In this document: positions 1-11,309 of the stretch, piece by piece
Layout: every line of letters starts with the position of its first letter
How positions within the stretch are numbered: the stretch's first letter is position 1
NCBI GenBank assembly: GCA_011009095.1
Contig: VTPC01090903.1
Span: 74,211 to 138,210 of the forward strand
DNA length: 64,000 nucleotides
Direction of reading: 5' to 3'
Origin: Ignelater luminosus
Lineage: Eukaryota; Arthropoda; Insecta; Coleoptera; Elateridae
Made by a program: the position numbers and the translations under genes
Notes under the pieces: model-generated
Told to the model about the DNA's origin: nothing
What the model saw: only the letters and a program-made list of their open reading frames with translations
The model's database searches: none

Positions 1-1
1 T

Positions 2-352
2 GTAATGTTTAATATGCAAATTGGAGAAGCACCCAAACATGAAGAATCCAAAGATGGTGAATCCACTTCTAAATTAGAAGATATGATTCGCGAACTTAGT
101 GGTAAGTGTTCATTCAAGTTGCTATTGTAGAATTTATTATAATCATTTACTTTCTTGTCAGGTGCCCTAACAGGAGTAAAACATGAACAGGAGTACATGC
201 AAGTTCGAGATCGTATACACAGAAGTATAAATGAAAGTACAAATTCACGTGTTGTAATGTGGTCATTCTTTGAAGCTCTTATACTTGTTGCTATGACTTT
301 AGGCCAAGTTTATTACCTTAAAAGATTTTTCGAAGTGCGCAGGGTTGTGTAA
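2..352 (+). CDS. TMED2: TMED2/p24 family cargo receptor, C-terminal part (5' end outside window)
   Basis: Exons 2-101 and 162-352, joined at a phase-1 GT..AG intron of 60 bp; the 5' part of the gene lies before the window. p24 proteins cycle between ER and Golgi in COPII/COPI vesicles and help load cargo such as GPI-anchored proteins. Visible parts are the end of the GOLD/coiled-coil region ([18 protein letters not shown]), one membrane segment (about [20 protein letters not shown]) and a short cytosolic tail ending [10 protein letters not shown]. That tail holds the di-phenylalanine and dibasic sorting signals typical of p24 tails. The [18 protein letters not shown] stretch is characteristic of the TMED2 (p24 beta, CHOp24) subfamily rather than other p24 members. 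A poly(A) signal AATAAA follows the stop directly, near 353-363. The frame is open across both exons, so the gene looks intact. Confidence 0.93.
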
Positions 353-3208
353 AAATAAATAATAAAGATATTTTAAATCCAGACTGAATTCATTATCACC
401 TACCTTTTAGTTTCAGTCATTGTTGTGTGATGTTTTTAGGACCATACTAATCTAATAATTCTGTTGATTTTTTTTATTTATAAAGCTTTATCATAATAAA
501 TTTATTAGAATTTAAGAAATTCTGTAAGTGTTTGTAATAAAAGATGTCAGGTATATTGTTCTTTTTGTGTTCAATTACCAAACAGTGGCAGAGATTAATT
601 GATGCATCAGCAGTGCTACATTACCTAAAGTATGTGTGTTTGTAAGGTGTTCACAGATACAGGATATGCACCTGTGGTCAAGTATACAGACAACTTGACT
701 GTACCATCAATTAAGTGATGCCACTCCTTGTCAATTGCTTTTTATTATTATTATTCTGATAAAGTTGTGTAACCAGTTCAATGTTACAGTGCAATGACAA
801 TAACAAAAAATATTTTATATTTACCTTGCTTGAAAATAACTAGATCTAGGTCAATTTAAAATAAATAATTAGTAAGATACAACTCGGCCATGTAATTTAA
901 ATTACATAGGTAGTAAAGACTAGGGATACCTATTTGTTATGAATGAAGACTTAAGCATGAACTGCACCAAACCCATGATTTGATTGATGATCAAAGCTTA
1001 TAAGTGAAGTATGGGTTTCTGATCTACAATCAATTTTGATGCTATTCAAATCATTGTATTGGTGCAATTGGCCCTTATTAAACATTTCCTGCAGGTAAAC
1101 AATACACGTCTACTCATGAAAATTTACATCCCCTGAATGATGTATAATATCGAAATAGATGAGACAAAGATAATAATTAGCATATGGATCACTCTTAGAT
1201 AGTTTTGTTTCATCATGGCCAGCTGGGCGACAGATTAACTTCTTTACTATCACTAATTCTGTATATAAATGGTTTTATCCATAACTGTTAAATAAACACC
1301 TTTTGGATCATTGCAGCACGAGCTGATAATCTTTCATCTTCATCTAAAATAAAAGCCATTACATGCTTGTTTAATAATATACCATTTTCTGCGACTGTTA
1401 AATAATGAGCCCATTATTTTGACACTTAGATGATTCATCCTTGTGGAAAATAATAGCCATTATATGCTCATTAAATAAAATACTATTATTACTATTAAGA
1501 TTGACAAGAAATTGTCTTAAACAATTAATATGTCTACATATAATATGTAACTTTGGGGTATGCTATGACCACTTCATTAGTTTAAGTTATTATTCAAACT
1601 GTACAGAAACTAACCAATCAAATGATCACAGCACACCCTGAGTTAGGTTTATTGACAGCAATGAGTGGTGACCACCATTACACAAGTTTGAATCAAATGA
1701 AAAACGTTATTTTGTACTCTTCAGTAAATATTAAAAGCTAGGAAGAATGTAATACACCTTTATGAAACAAGAATTAGGGAAAAATTCAGTTTTGTTGTTT
1801 TAACATATTAAGAAATCAGAATCAGACAGTGGTGTAACTAAGTACCACTTCACCCTCCCTGCAATAAGGTTGTATCATCTTAATATGAAGTGCCTATGTA
1901 TTCTATTTTTTAACTTGCCACACCTTTTCTTTTTTTCCTTTTTACAGCCCATGATTAAGACAAGACAATCAGCCTTGCGATCATTCTTAGCATAATATGA
2001 AGTAACTTTTATACAAACAATAAGTAAGAAAAATGGTCATTCACTTATTTTGCAGGTTATTCTTGATTTTTTGATTCTATATACTTGGGAGCAAGTTTCA
2101 GTGAGAAGTTTTTTTGAAGCATCGAACAAATTCTTAGTGCCTCTGTTTTATACTATAAAGCTGTGAATTCTTAAGATGAACTTCCATTTTTATGTCTAAA
2201 TCTGTTTTATCCTATTTTTAACTAAATTGAATTGTGTTGCTCAAAGGTATGTTGTGCCTATAATTATATTCCAAATATGTCAATCAAAAATTATTTTAAG
2301 TTTTTTTTCAGCTTATGTTTTTGATTTTAAAATAATTAACTAAAAATTGATTACTGATATTAACACAGAACTAGGTTTGTTATCCATAAAGTTTCTTTAT
2401 GGAAAGTTGCAAACTGACTTTAGTGGATTTCAGTTTCCTATAATCTTTCAATACAAATACAATCGATAATTTAGAAATTTTAATAAGCTGACTCCAAGGC
2501 ATATTATTACTGTCAGGTTAAGACTGTTTGTATGGAGGACGTTTAACTCGCTGCACTTTAATTACCAATAACTAAGCAACTTGCTAATTATCTTTTCATT
2601 TACCACAGAAATTGTCTTTGTCTAGAAAATTCTTTCATAAACTGTACTCTATTGATTATATAAATCTCTCCACTTACCAAGAACCTTTAAAAATAGAACT
2701 CAAAAATAACCAGTTTATCATATCTCAATAACAAAGATAAGATACATTTATACTGAAAAAATAAATTTGCGAAAATTTATAAAACTGATATATTTTTAGA
2801 GCAAAAAACGATTTGGCACAACTGTATAAAATTACAAGTTTTAAATATAAAAGGTAGAGGTAGCTTTTACGCATATATTATATACAAGTTTCTTTTCTTT
2901 AATAAAATGTAAACTTTATAACAATAAAATTCTTGTTTTTTTTACAACTTTCTCTAAAAATCCTTAAAATTAACAAAACTTGTACATATATCATGGCATA
3001 AACACGTAACAACAAACAAAATCGAACACATGTTGAATGACTAAATATTGGACTCATAGTCATACTATCAGATAAAAGTAAAAAAAAAATGCTTACAAAA
3101 TATTCAAAGTATTTGCAAACTGTTAATTTATTTATGGACACAGTTAAGTAGGATACTTATTGAATAATTAAACTAAATGTAATTGCATGTTTTAAATATT
3201 GCTTAACT
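353..3208. other. Intergenic region between convergent TMED2 and PIGL
   Basis: This 2.9-kb AT-rich stretch holds the TMED2 3' UTR at its start and, at its far end, the probable PIGL 3' UTR on the minus strand. I see no coding signal, no clear terminal inverted repeat and no RNA gene. Short ORFs here lack similarity to anything I recognise. Confidence 0.6.
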
Positions 3209-4304
3209 TTAATCTTCTAATTCTAAATCCAATTCTATATCTGTGATATCCATTTCTTGTAATGTATTTATTACAGTATATCTTGAAAATAGCAGGTACA
3301 AACGTCGAAACCATACAAGCTGTGATTCATGCTGTTTCATAGCTGTCCTTATAATTTGTCTATCAGTGGAATTTAATATAAACCTTGAAGAGTGTATGAT
3401 TTAAAATTGTTATTCTAATTGCAAAGTAAATACAATAAACATTGTAAAGAAAACCTACCTATTTCGTGAAAGTAGGAAGGATAAAGGTATGTCTAAAATT
3501 AACCAATACTTTCTTACAATGCTTACACTTTCAAGAACATAAACTCTGCAATCTGTAAAATAAAAGAACCATCAAATAGATATTTAAACCGGTACAGAAA
3601 CTATTTACCAGCAGGTAACTGTTTTTCAATACAAAGATATGCAATTGCGTAGTATATGCTACAATGATTTATGTGATTGCTAACACCATGCTTATCAAAA
3701 GTAATCAAGGTGTCTATATTATATGTTTCTACTTTATTTAGAATAAGGTGAGCTACCAATTCTACTGGCCACTTTGTTTTCTGACAATCGGGTAATAAAG
3801 TATGATTGTGTATAAGTATGCTACTTTCATCTATTCCTAATACTTTACAAGATTTATACAATTCATTCTTTCTTATTTTACCCATTCCATAATTTGTCCC
3901 TAAAATAGTAAATATATATCAATTGAAAAACTAATGTACTTATTTCTTGACTAACCTGTACTCAGACACAAGAGGTATACCAAACAATTGTTTCTAGTAA
4001 AATTAAGAACAGTTGGTCCAAAAAACATACATTCGTCATCTGGATGTGCTATTATAATTAAAACCCTTCGAGGATTTTTTACACCCTTTTGGAATGTTAT
4101 AACTTCCCATTGTGCTATGCCTGCATACAAAAGTATGCATAGCACAATGTAAATAATACTTGCTAAAATTAAGTGCTCCACGGCTTCTTTTGTATAATCT
4201 TTTACACGTTCGAATAAATGATCATATAACTCTAAGAATGTAATTGACAATATTCTCCAATAACTCAACTCATGTGCAATGTTGGTTTCGTTCATCTCAC
4301 TCAT
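3209..4304 (-). CDS. PIGL: N-acetylglucosaminyl-phosphatidylinositol de-N-acetylase (PIG-L)
   Basis: Four exons on the minus strand: 4304-3956, 3899-3609, 3552-3459 and 3383-3209. Junction phases 1, 1 and 2 all agree, giving 302 residues. The enzyme removes the acetyl group from GlcNAc-PI, the second step of GPI-anchor synthesis, on the cytosolic face of the ER. Residues 44-62 form a single N-terminal membrane anchor. The zinc-binding AHPDDE motif is at residues 86-91, followed by the family's [10 protein letters not shown]. Further on come [16 protein letters not shown], with the conserved HGVSNH..H metal and catalytic region, and the C-terminal [15 protein letters not shown] block. At 302 residues it is longer than the roughly 250 usual for animal PIG-L. 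The extra length is mostly N-terminal and depends on using the ATG at 4304; an internal start is possible. All key residues are present, so it is probably functional. It is divergent with Snr1. Confidence 0.93.
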
Positions 4305-4868
4305 AAATTATATTTAGAACAAAAATTGGTCTCCTATGCATCTGTTATATTTATAAATTAATCTATTTTTGGAAAGTGGTGGTCAAACTAAAAAATTGTT
4401 TGACATTTGGAGGTTATGTTCTTATGTTGTTAAAATTCCCCAGATCGATTGAAAAATGGAGACTTCTATCGTTAATATTGGCCACACTGAACAATAGTAA
4501 CAAATCTATTGTCAATCGGATTTTTATGCATATTGCATACTTTATTTTGGGGATTTAATTGTAATAATAATAATAAGAATGTGTTTTGATATATCTTTGT
4601 TTCAACATTACTAAGAAGTTTATTATCTTCTTTTGTATTATTATTAAACTTTTTTCTGAAAGATCTGTTATCGTGTATCGTATTGATGTCTACTGTGTAG
4701 CGTAAGCATAGTGCACCAAAACGTTCTTGCTACATAAAAATCCGTCTTCTATATGTGTGTAGAAGATCAGAAAAGACGCGAAGGCGGCGTCGGTTGTCGA
4801 GTTTTATTTTGAGGTTAAAGGGGCTAGTCGGGGCAATAGTAGAAATATTCTTATTAATACATAAAATC
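4305..4868. promoter_or_regulatory. Probable shared bidirectional promoter region of PIGL and Snr1
   Basis: The start codons of PIGL (minus, 4304) and Snr1 (plus, 4869) are 564 bp apart and diverge, so both transcription starts must lie here unless distal noncoding exons exist. The part nearest Snr1 (about 4755-4830) is more GC-rich than its surroundings and probably represents 5' UTR. I do not see a confident TATA box or a defined transcription-factor site. Confidence 0.5.
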
Positions 4869-6754
4869 ATGGCTATTAGAACGTTTGGTGATAAACCTAT
4901 TAGTTTCCAATTGGAAGAAAATGGAGAATACTATTGCGTGGGGTCTGAGGTTAGTATTTAATCAGTTTGTAATAAATAAGTTCTCTTTTAAAGAAAGATA
5001 ATAAACTTTAGGTGGGCAATTATTTACGCCTATTTCGAGGATCTCTTTATAAAAAGTACCCTGGAATGTACAGAAGAACCATAACGAATGAAGAACGTAA
5101 GAAGTTAATTGAACTTGGTTTAAGTCAACATGTATTAGCTAGCAGTGTATCGTTATTACGATCTGCAGAAGTGGAAGATATTATCGATGGAAATGATGAT
5201 AAGTAAGCAATTGAGGCAATCATGAAGAATGCTGGTCCCACATTTAGACACTTATAACTCCCGTTATATACACTTTCCGTGGAAAATAAGGACACCTTTG
5301 CAATCGTGAGGCTTTAATAAATACAAATAAACAGTTTTCTTTCCTCTTAATCGCGTATAAAAGCGAAAATTTCGATAGTAAAAGTGTAGATCGAATGCTT
5401 CGTTAGGTCGAAACACCGCGCATGGCGGACAGATTTGTCAATAACGATAACCAACTGCACCTTTACCATCAAAATTTTCGCTTTTATACGCGATTAAGAG
5501 GAAAGAAAACTATTTATTTGTATTTATTAAAGCTTCAAGATTGCAAAGGTGTCCTTCTTTTCCATGGAAAGTGTATATAACGGGAGTTATGTGTCTTTGT
5601 GTGGGACCAGCTTCTTCATGATTGCCGCAGTTGATTATTTAGTAAAGGTTTATATTATAAAATAGACGTTACAGGTATAAGGCAGTTTCGGTGCATACGT
5701 CAGATCCACCTCTTCCACGTGAAGGTAAAGCAAAAAAGTCCATTCAATGGGTTCCTTCACTGCCAAATTCTAGTCATCTAGATGCTGTACCACAAGCTAC
5801 CCCTATTAATAGAAATAGGGTTTCTAACAAAAAGGTTATGATTGTTTAATGAGTATTTATTTTAATGAAATTAAACTAAGATGTCATGTTACAGGTGCGT
5901 ACATTTCCTTTTTGCTCTGACGATACAGATCCTCAGTGTAATATGGAAAATTCAGCAAAAAGTGAATTACTTGTTCCTATTCGTTTGGATATGGAAATTG
6001 AGGGTCAGAAGTTAAGAGATACTTTTACATGGAACAAAAATGGTACGGAACTATTATGTGATAAAGTTTCTAAAGTCTAATTGTTAATTTTATAGAGAGC
6101 ATGATAACTCCAGAACAGTTTGCTGAAGTTCTTTGTGATGATTTGGATCTAAATCCATTGACTTTTGTGCCAGCAATTGCTCAATCAATTCGTCAGCAGC
6201 TTGAGGCATTCCCAGCTGAATCGACTGGAATTATGGAAGAATCTTGTGATCAGCGGGTTATTATCAAGCTTAATATTCATGTTGGAAACACTTCTCTTGT
6301 GGATCAGGTGCTTGTGATTTTTTGTTTTGGGAGTTTTGTTTTTGATTACGTATACATTTAAGGTTGAATGGGATATGTCTGAAAAAGAAAATAATGCCGA
6401 ACAATTTGCTTTAAAATTGTGTTCCGAGTTGGGTTTAGGAGGAGAATTTGTAACAGCTATTGCTTATTCTATTCGTGGTCAGTTATCTTGGCATCAAAGA
6501 ACGTATGCTTTCAGTGAAGCACCATTGTCTACTATTGAGGTAGTTTTATTTCTGCAGTTTTATTAAAGAAATTTAATGTTCAATATTTTACTGAGTTTTT
6601 GTGTAAGGTTCCATTCCGTGCTGCTAGTGAATCAGATCAATGGGCACCATTTTTGGAGACATTGACTGATGCTGAAATGGAGAAGAAAATTAGAGATCAA
6701 GATCGAAACACAAGAAGAATTCGTAGGTTGGCAAATACTACTCCTGGATGGTAA
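4869..6754 (+). CDS. Snr1: SWI/SNF (BAF) core subunit SNF5/SMARCB1, Drosophila Snr1 orthologue
   Basis: Seven exons: 4869-4949, 5012-5202, 5675-5834, 5895-6042, 6096-6307, 6363-6539 and 6608-6754. All splice phases agree, giving 371 residues, close to animal SMARCB1 length. The protein is a core nuclear subunit of the Brahma/BAF chromatin remodeller and contacts the nucleosome. The N-terminal winged-helix domain spans about residues 5-110 ([32 protein letters not shown]). SNF5 repeat 1 starts near 171 ([20 protein letters not shown]) and repeat 2 near 248 ([17 protein letters not shown], with [19 protein letters not shown]). The C-terminal basic helix is at about 337-371 ([19 protein letters not shown]); in the family it binds the nucleosome acidic patch. 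The chosen start is the first in-frame ATG joined to the conserved FGDKP block. Intron 2 is enlarged by a palindromic MITE; other introns are 50-70 bp. The gene appears intact. Confidence 0.96.
5204..5637. mobile_element. Palindromic MITE in Snr1 intron 2
   Basis: Two arms of about 170 bp face each other (about 5204-5375 and 5465-5637) around a short unpaired centre. Matching landmarks are GCTGGTCCCACA / GTGTGGGACCAGC, CTTTCCGTGG / CCATGGAAAG and TCGCGTATAAAAGCGAAAAT with its complement. The outer ends TAAGCAATTGAGGCAAT and (complement) TAATCAACTGCGGCAAT still match. There is no coding sequence, so this is a non-autonomous foldback/MITE type element. The left end coincides with the exon 2 splice donor (GT at 5203-5204). 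I cannot assign a superfamily. Confidence 0.8.
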
Positions 6755-8368
6755 ATTCTTTCATTTAATTTTATGGCTAAAGTTGCATGTTGAAAACATC
6801 AAGTACTTATTGTACAAACATACATGTTATCTGTTCTTTTTTCTTCTAGTGATAACGTTTATGTATAAAGATAATTTGGATTTTGTATCTTACTGCTGCA
6901 CGTTAACTGACATCTGCGAATGAAAAGTTTCCATGGATACAAATAGAAACTCGTTCATAACATCAGTTAAAGTATGGCGATATGTTACAAAATTTAACCT
7001 AACATTTTATTTATATGTTGCGTGTTAAAAATGGTTAAATTTGTTCTTAAGGATTCTTCGCTATAAGTATTATATTATAAATGAAATTTATTACTTGTGA
7101 TAATGATTCATATTTAGAATATTAAGGTTATATGTGAGGTTAAAAGAATACAATAGTTATTGTTTAGAGGTTAAATATATTTTGCATATTCTAAATGTGA
7201 TTTATCAAAAAGATCTGCTGAACAAGTAGGTCATAAAAATTATGCTAATGATAACACAGCCCTGTTAATTTATAACTTTTTTCTGCAGTGTGGAAAGAGG
7301 ACTAATTTTTGATGTAGTTTTGCGTGATGAATGCAAATCTGACTGACCTCAGATTTTATCCATCATGTCAGATTTTCAAAATATATTTTCTGATGTACCT
7401 ATGCTACTCAATGTTGATTCTTGTAAATGGAATAGTGTGACTCAGGATTCTCAGATTTTGGTAACTATGTTAAACAACAACATTGATATACTAAGAAAAG
7501 TGTTTGCTTTCTACATAAACTAACATTATTTAAAGTACAAAAAACTAGAAGGTTTAAAGTTTAACAATTTGGTCTTACAAGGTATGTACGTACTTGCATC
7601 AAAATTACGTATCTCAGGAACAAAGTATTATATTGGGATGATTCATAATGGATCTCGAAGAATAAGGCTTGTACTATAAGGTGGCATAACTCAGAATATT
7701 TAGAAAAATTTATGTCTCCAAAATCAATGCATGAATATGGCCAAAAAAAGCCTTTTTAAACATTTCTAATGTGATTTATTTTGGCCATTCCATTGTGACG
7801 GGTGTGACATTTGAATGTGCAATTCCAAGTTCAATAGATAGAAATGTATTTAATTTAAACAATACACTTCTGTCTCTAGTTCACGAATGGCTGGACCGAT
7901 TTTAATTTTCTTTGATGTAAGAGATTGAGAGTTTTATACGCTTTAAAATAATATATCACACATGGGATAGTGCCGTTTAAAATTTTGGGAGGGAGTGGTT
8001 GGGGGGAGGGTGAACGTTTTCCAACTGACTAGAGTAGGTTATTAAATGTCTCCTCTCCAAAACAAAAGCGATGCGTTTCAGTGATTTTTGATAATTGTAC
8101 TAATTAAAGAGTTATTCAAGGTGGGAAGTTTTAAAATGATCATCCTGTATGTGAATGAACTTAAAAAAAATATTTGGGCCTGCTAATGGTCATTGTCATT
8201 AAATCAGTGAAATATAGGTAATGAAATTTAAAGTAAGATGGTAGGTATACCAATAAAGTAAAATAAATATATTATTTTTTATTCTGTATTTTAATTTTTT
8301 TTTGTAAAAAGTGGTCTGCTTAGTCTTTCTCTTTGGACGACCTTTGGATTTAATCTTAGTTTTGAATT
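6755..8368. other. Snr1 3' flank and non-coding repeat-like DNA
   Basis: The Snr1 3' UTR starts at 6755. Beyond it I find no coding sequence. The segment ending near 8150 (AAAATGATCATCCTGTATGT) resembles the end of a dispersed insect repeat of the kind that finishes in CCTGTAT, but no partner end was found. 7980-8020 is a G-rich patch. Confidence 0.4.
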
Positions 8369-9027
8369 TTAAGTTTTTATTTGATTGATTTCAACAGGGC
8401 TCGTTATTAGATCGAATTTGTTCTTCAGGTTCTTCTGGTTCAATTGCACTAAGCCCACTACTCTCACGTTTAGAAAGAGAAAATCTATTTTTATTACTTT
8501 TAATTCCTCTACATATTTATTGAAGGTTTGCGTTCCACAATTAGACAAAATATCTGCAATATTTTTAGTTATTGCCAGTGCCATATTAAATTTTTCCCTA
8601 TTCGATAATATTTTGTTGGGACAATCAAAGCATCAGTAAAAGTTTCATCTTCAATATGATCATCGATGTCTACATTTACATCATCTGCATCCATACTTAG
8701 TGCATTTTCAATTGAAATAACATATCTTGCATGAAAGCAAGTTTTTGAAAATATGTCCAAATTATTATATTTTCTTATCATAAGAATATGATGACGTGGT
8801 GCACTAAAAGAATTCCAAAATGAACACGAACATGTTTCCACCAATGTATTATAAAATTTTGATATTTTGCTATCAAGATTTTCCTCAATGCCATTATTTT
8901 TAATTCTCATTTTGGACTCTAAAGTTTTAAATAATTTTAACTGTCTATGAAATAATTTTATTCCCATCTCTGTGAGGGCTTTAGAACATCCTTCCAGTAT
9001 CTTTCTTAGTTCGATATCACTATCCAT
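8369..9027 (-). pseudogene. Frameshifted SWIM zinc-finger protein fragment (ZSWIM/MULE-type, transposase-derived)
   Basis: A minus-strand reading frame runs from 9027 to about 8569 and continues, after a frame change near 8584-8605, to 8369. The first part holds ETCSCSFWNSFSAPRHHILM followed by IRKYNNLDIFSKTCFHARYV. This resembles the SWIM zinc finger (CxC..CxH) and following helix of ZSWIM1/3-like proteins, which are related to MULE transposases. In the usual SWIM pattern the third ligand is the Cys of PCRH; here the sequence reads PRHH, so that Cys is missing. The second frame (MALAITKNIADILSNCG, then FNKYVEELKVI) resembles the helical segment that follows in these proteins. The frameshift and lost ligand argue for an old pseudogene. 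Assignment to the SWIM family is a judgement from motif pattern only. Confidence 0.45.
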
Positions 9028-10413
9028 AATTTTAAAAACTTTTTGTTTATTTTTGGCTAGAATCAGTAGAGTTTATGATCTTCTTGATACATAAATACAC
9101 TAATTGAAAAAATTAAAGGAACAAGAAAATTTCCCAAATTTGTTAGTGATTTTAGAAATGCTTTATCTCGGTGAAAAATGGTTGTATCGAGATTTTAAAA
9201 AAGCATTTTGAAACTTCAAGATTCTACTTTTCAGATCTTTTAGTCAAGAATTTTTAGGAGCTACGGTTATCACGCAATTTTGCAAATTTTCCTTTTTTGG
9301 TTTTTCGGATCCACGGACTCGGAAAAACTTTTTAGCTAAACCATTGCATGGACCGGATAGATTGTTTATTCAGCTTTAATTTCCTTTTTTTTAAACCTCG
9401 ATACAACCATTCTTCACTGAGATATCAGACTTTTAATGGAAAAGGATCCTTTTGTCTTTAATCATTGATATCTCAGCAACCAATGATCGTACAGAAAATT
9501 AAAGGGCAGTTTTGGAAACTGAAATGAATTTGCTACACAATATTGCCACGATCTTCAGGAAAAAGAATTTTTTTCTATTCTTGACATGAATTTGAGAAAA
9601 CAAGAAAAAAGGGTAGTTTATGGTTTTTTTGAAAATCAACAGCTAAATTACAAATATTCATGAAATGACTAATGTTAAGTGGGACTTTTATAGCTCAATA
9701 TATCGACAAAAACCCTGTGAAGTTGCAATTCGATCTAGCAAACCGTTTCTTTGTTTCAAACAATCAAACTTTTGAAAAAATTAGAGGATCACGTTTATTG
9801 CCCCTAATTACTTCATAATCATGATTAAAATGGGAATTTGAAACTTTTAAAATTCTTGAGCGACCTCTCAAAAATTTTTAATCGAGTTGAGAGGACTCTT
9901 AAAATGCATCAAATTAAAATTTTTTCGTGTGAGCTTTAAAAAATAAAAAAGTCGGAAAAATATTGTCACCCTAGTATACATAGGGTATGTATAAATAGCC
10001 ACATCCGTAAATGAAAGAGTCACATCCGTCACAATGGATATTCACACTTGTCACGGCGTGTTGCTACACCTGTCACCTTAGAATAATCAAAAACGACAAC
10101 ACTTTTATTTTTATACATTTAGTGAGAGGTTAGGGTGTGTGATAACCCTACTTTTACAAATTTTTAGCTAATGTAATAAAATAACTAACTATTTATCCAA
10201 ACTTTTAGATTTTTTTTGTGACAGGTGTGACATAACCTATACAGCTAAGTAAATAAAGTTGAAAATAATTTATCTTACCTTTTAATTTAAAATGATGCAC
10301 TTAAAATGTTTACTAAATACAATACGTCCAAATTCATTAACAATCAGCTTATCACCACATGTTTAAATGTTTTAAAAAACAATTTTGCCAACATACGATT
10401 TTATAATTTACTG
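9028..10413. other. Non-coding repeat DNA with a dispersed inverted repeat
   Basis: No coding signal is visible. Two copies of one motif lie in opposite orientation: at about 9163-9199 (TCGGTGAAAAATGGTTGTAT) and about 9393-9428 (ATACAACCATTCTTCACTGA). They match over roughly 35 bp with a few differences. The text around them is rich in short A/T runs and looks like the non-coding part of a transposon. Confidence 0.45.
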
Positions 10414-10415
10414 TA

Positions 10416-10626
10416 CAGTCAGCTCATAAAGTAATGTCGCAATATGATTTACATTCTGATCTGTAATGTCAAAATTAATGACAATCTTTGCAATCCATAA
10501 ATACTAACTTAATAAATTAATCTTGGTTAATTGATTACTATCTATGAAATGCAGAATTTTCCATTAAATGAGAAGTTAAACGGTAAAATGTAAAACATTT
10601 TGCGACATTACTTTATGAGTTGTCTG
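10416..10626. mobile_element. 211-bp MITE with TA target duplication (Tc1/mariner-like)
   Basis: The ends are inverted copies: left CAGTCAGCTCATAAAGTAAT and right ATTACTTTATGAGTTGTCTG, matching over about 25 of 27 positions through TGTCGCAA. TA dinucleotides at 10414-10415 and 10627-10628 flank the element, as expected for a Tc1/mariner-type insertion. The inside has no ORF, so it must have been moved in trans. Boundaries are clear to the base. Confidence 0.88.
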
Positions 10627-11029
10627 TACATAGCTGTTGATGGCATTTAACTATCAAAAAAGGTAATTTTTGTTTATCTGAGCACTAATTTGCATTAGAA
10701 GTCGAAAACTACATATTTTAAAAATTAATAAATTATTCTTCATTGTCAACATTTACATGGAATGACCGATTTTGAAAACCTAATGTGCTAGGTAAATTCT
10801 GAAGTCGGATTTGGATTCAGTGTGCAAAAATATGTCAGTTGTGTAATTACTATAGTTTCAGGTTCATAAGCTCAGAATAAACTGTCATAGTAACAGTACT
10901 GAAATTACACAATTTTAATTTCTTAATAAGCAGCATTCATAGTTACATTAACTTTGGTTTACTAACACATCTAATATGTTTCTGTGTAAGAAACATGCTT
11001 AAAATGGATGTCCTTTAGTATTCCACCAT

Positions 11030-11296
11030 ACAAACCTGACTAGTTGCTGCTGTTTTGTGGCTGAGACTTCAGGTTTCAGTTCCCTTGGACCTTGTGTGGC
11101 TTCAACTATTATGGTCAGTAGATATTTTTAATGTGCAACTCATTGTAATCACATGGGACCCACTGCATTATATTCCTCCTGGAAGATGGCATCCTTTTCC
11201 AGATTTTTCTGCATGAAAAATCTCAGAACCTCGGTCGGGAATTGAACCTGCAACTATTGGGTTGATAGTCAGTCACCGAGGCTCTCACCTGACCAG
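11030..11296 (-). mobile_element. tRNA-derived SINE
   Basis: On the minus strand from about 11296, a tRNA-like head reads GGTCAGGTGAGAGCCTCGGT, where an A box is expected. It is followed by a B box GGTTCAATTCCCGACC at about 11234-11249. A tRNA-unrelated body follows (CCCATGTGATTACAATGAGT and onwards) to about 11030. The spacing of A- and B-like boxes fits a polymerase III internal promoter. No intact cloverleaf is apparent, so this is not a functional tRNA gene. The 3' boundary is approximate. Confidence 0.65.
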
Positions 11297-11309
11297 TTAA
11301 ATTTATCAG

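Noticed and set aside
11234-11296. tRNA gene on the minus strand
   Set aside because: A- and B-box-like motifs are present, but no cloverleaf arms pair properly and a long unrelated body follows; it is a SINE head.
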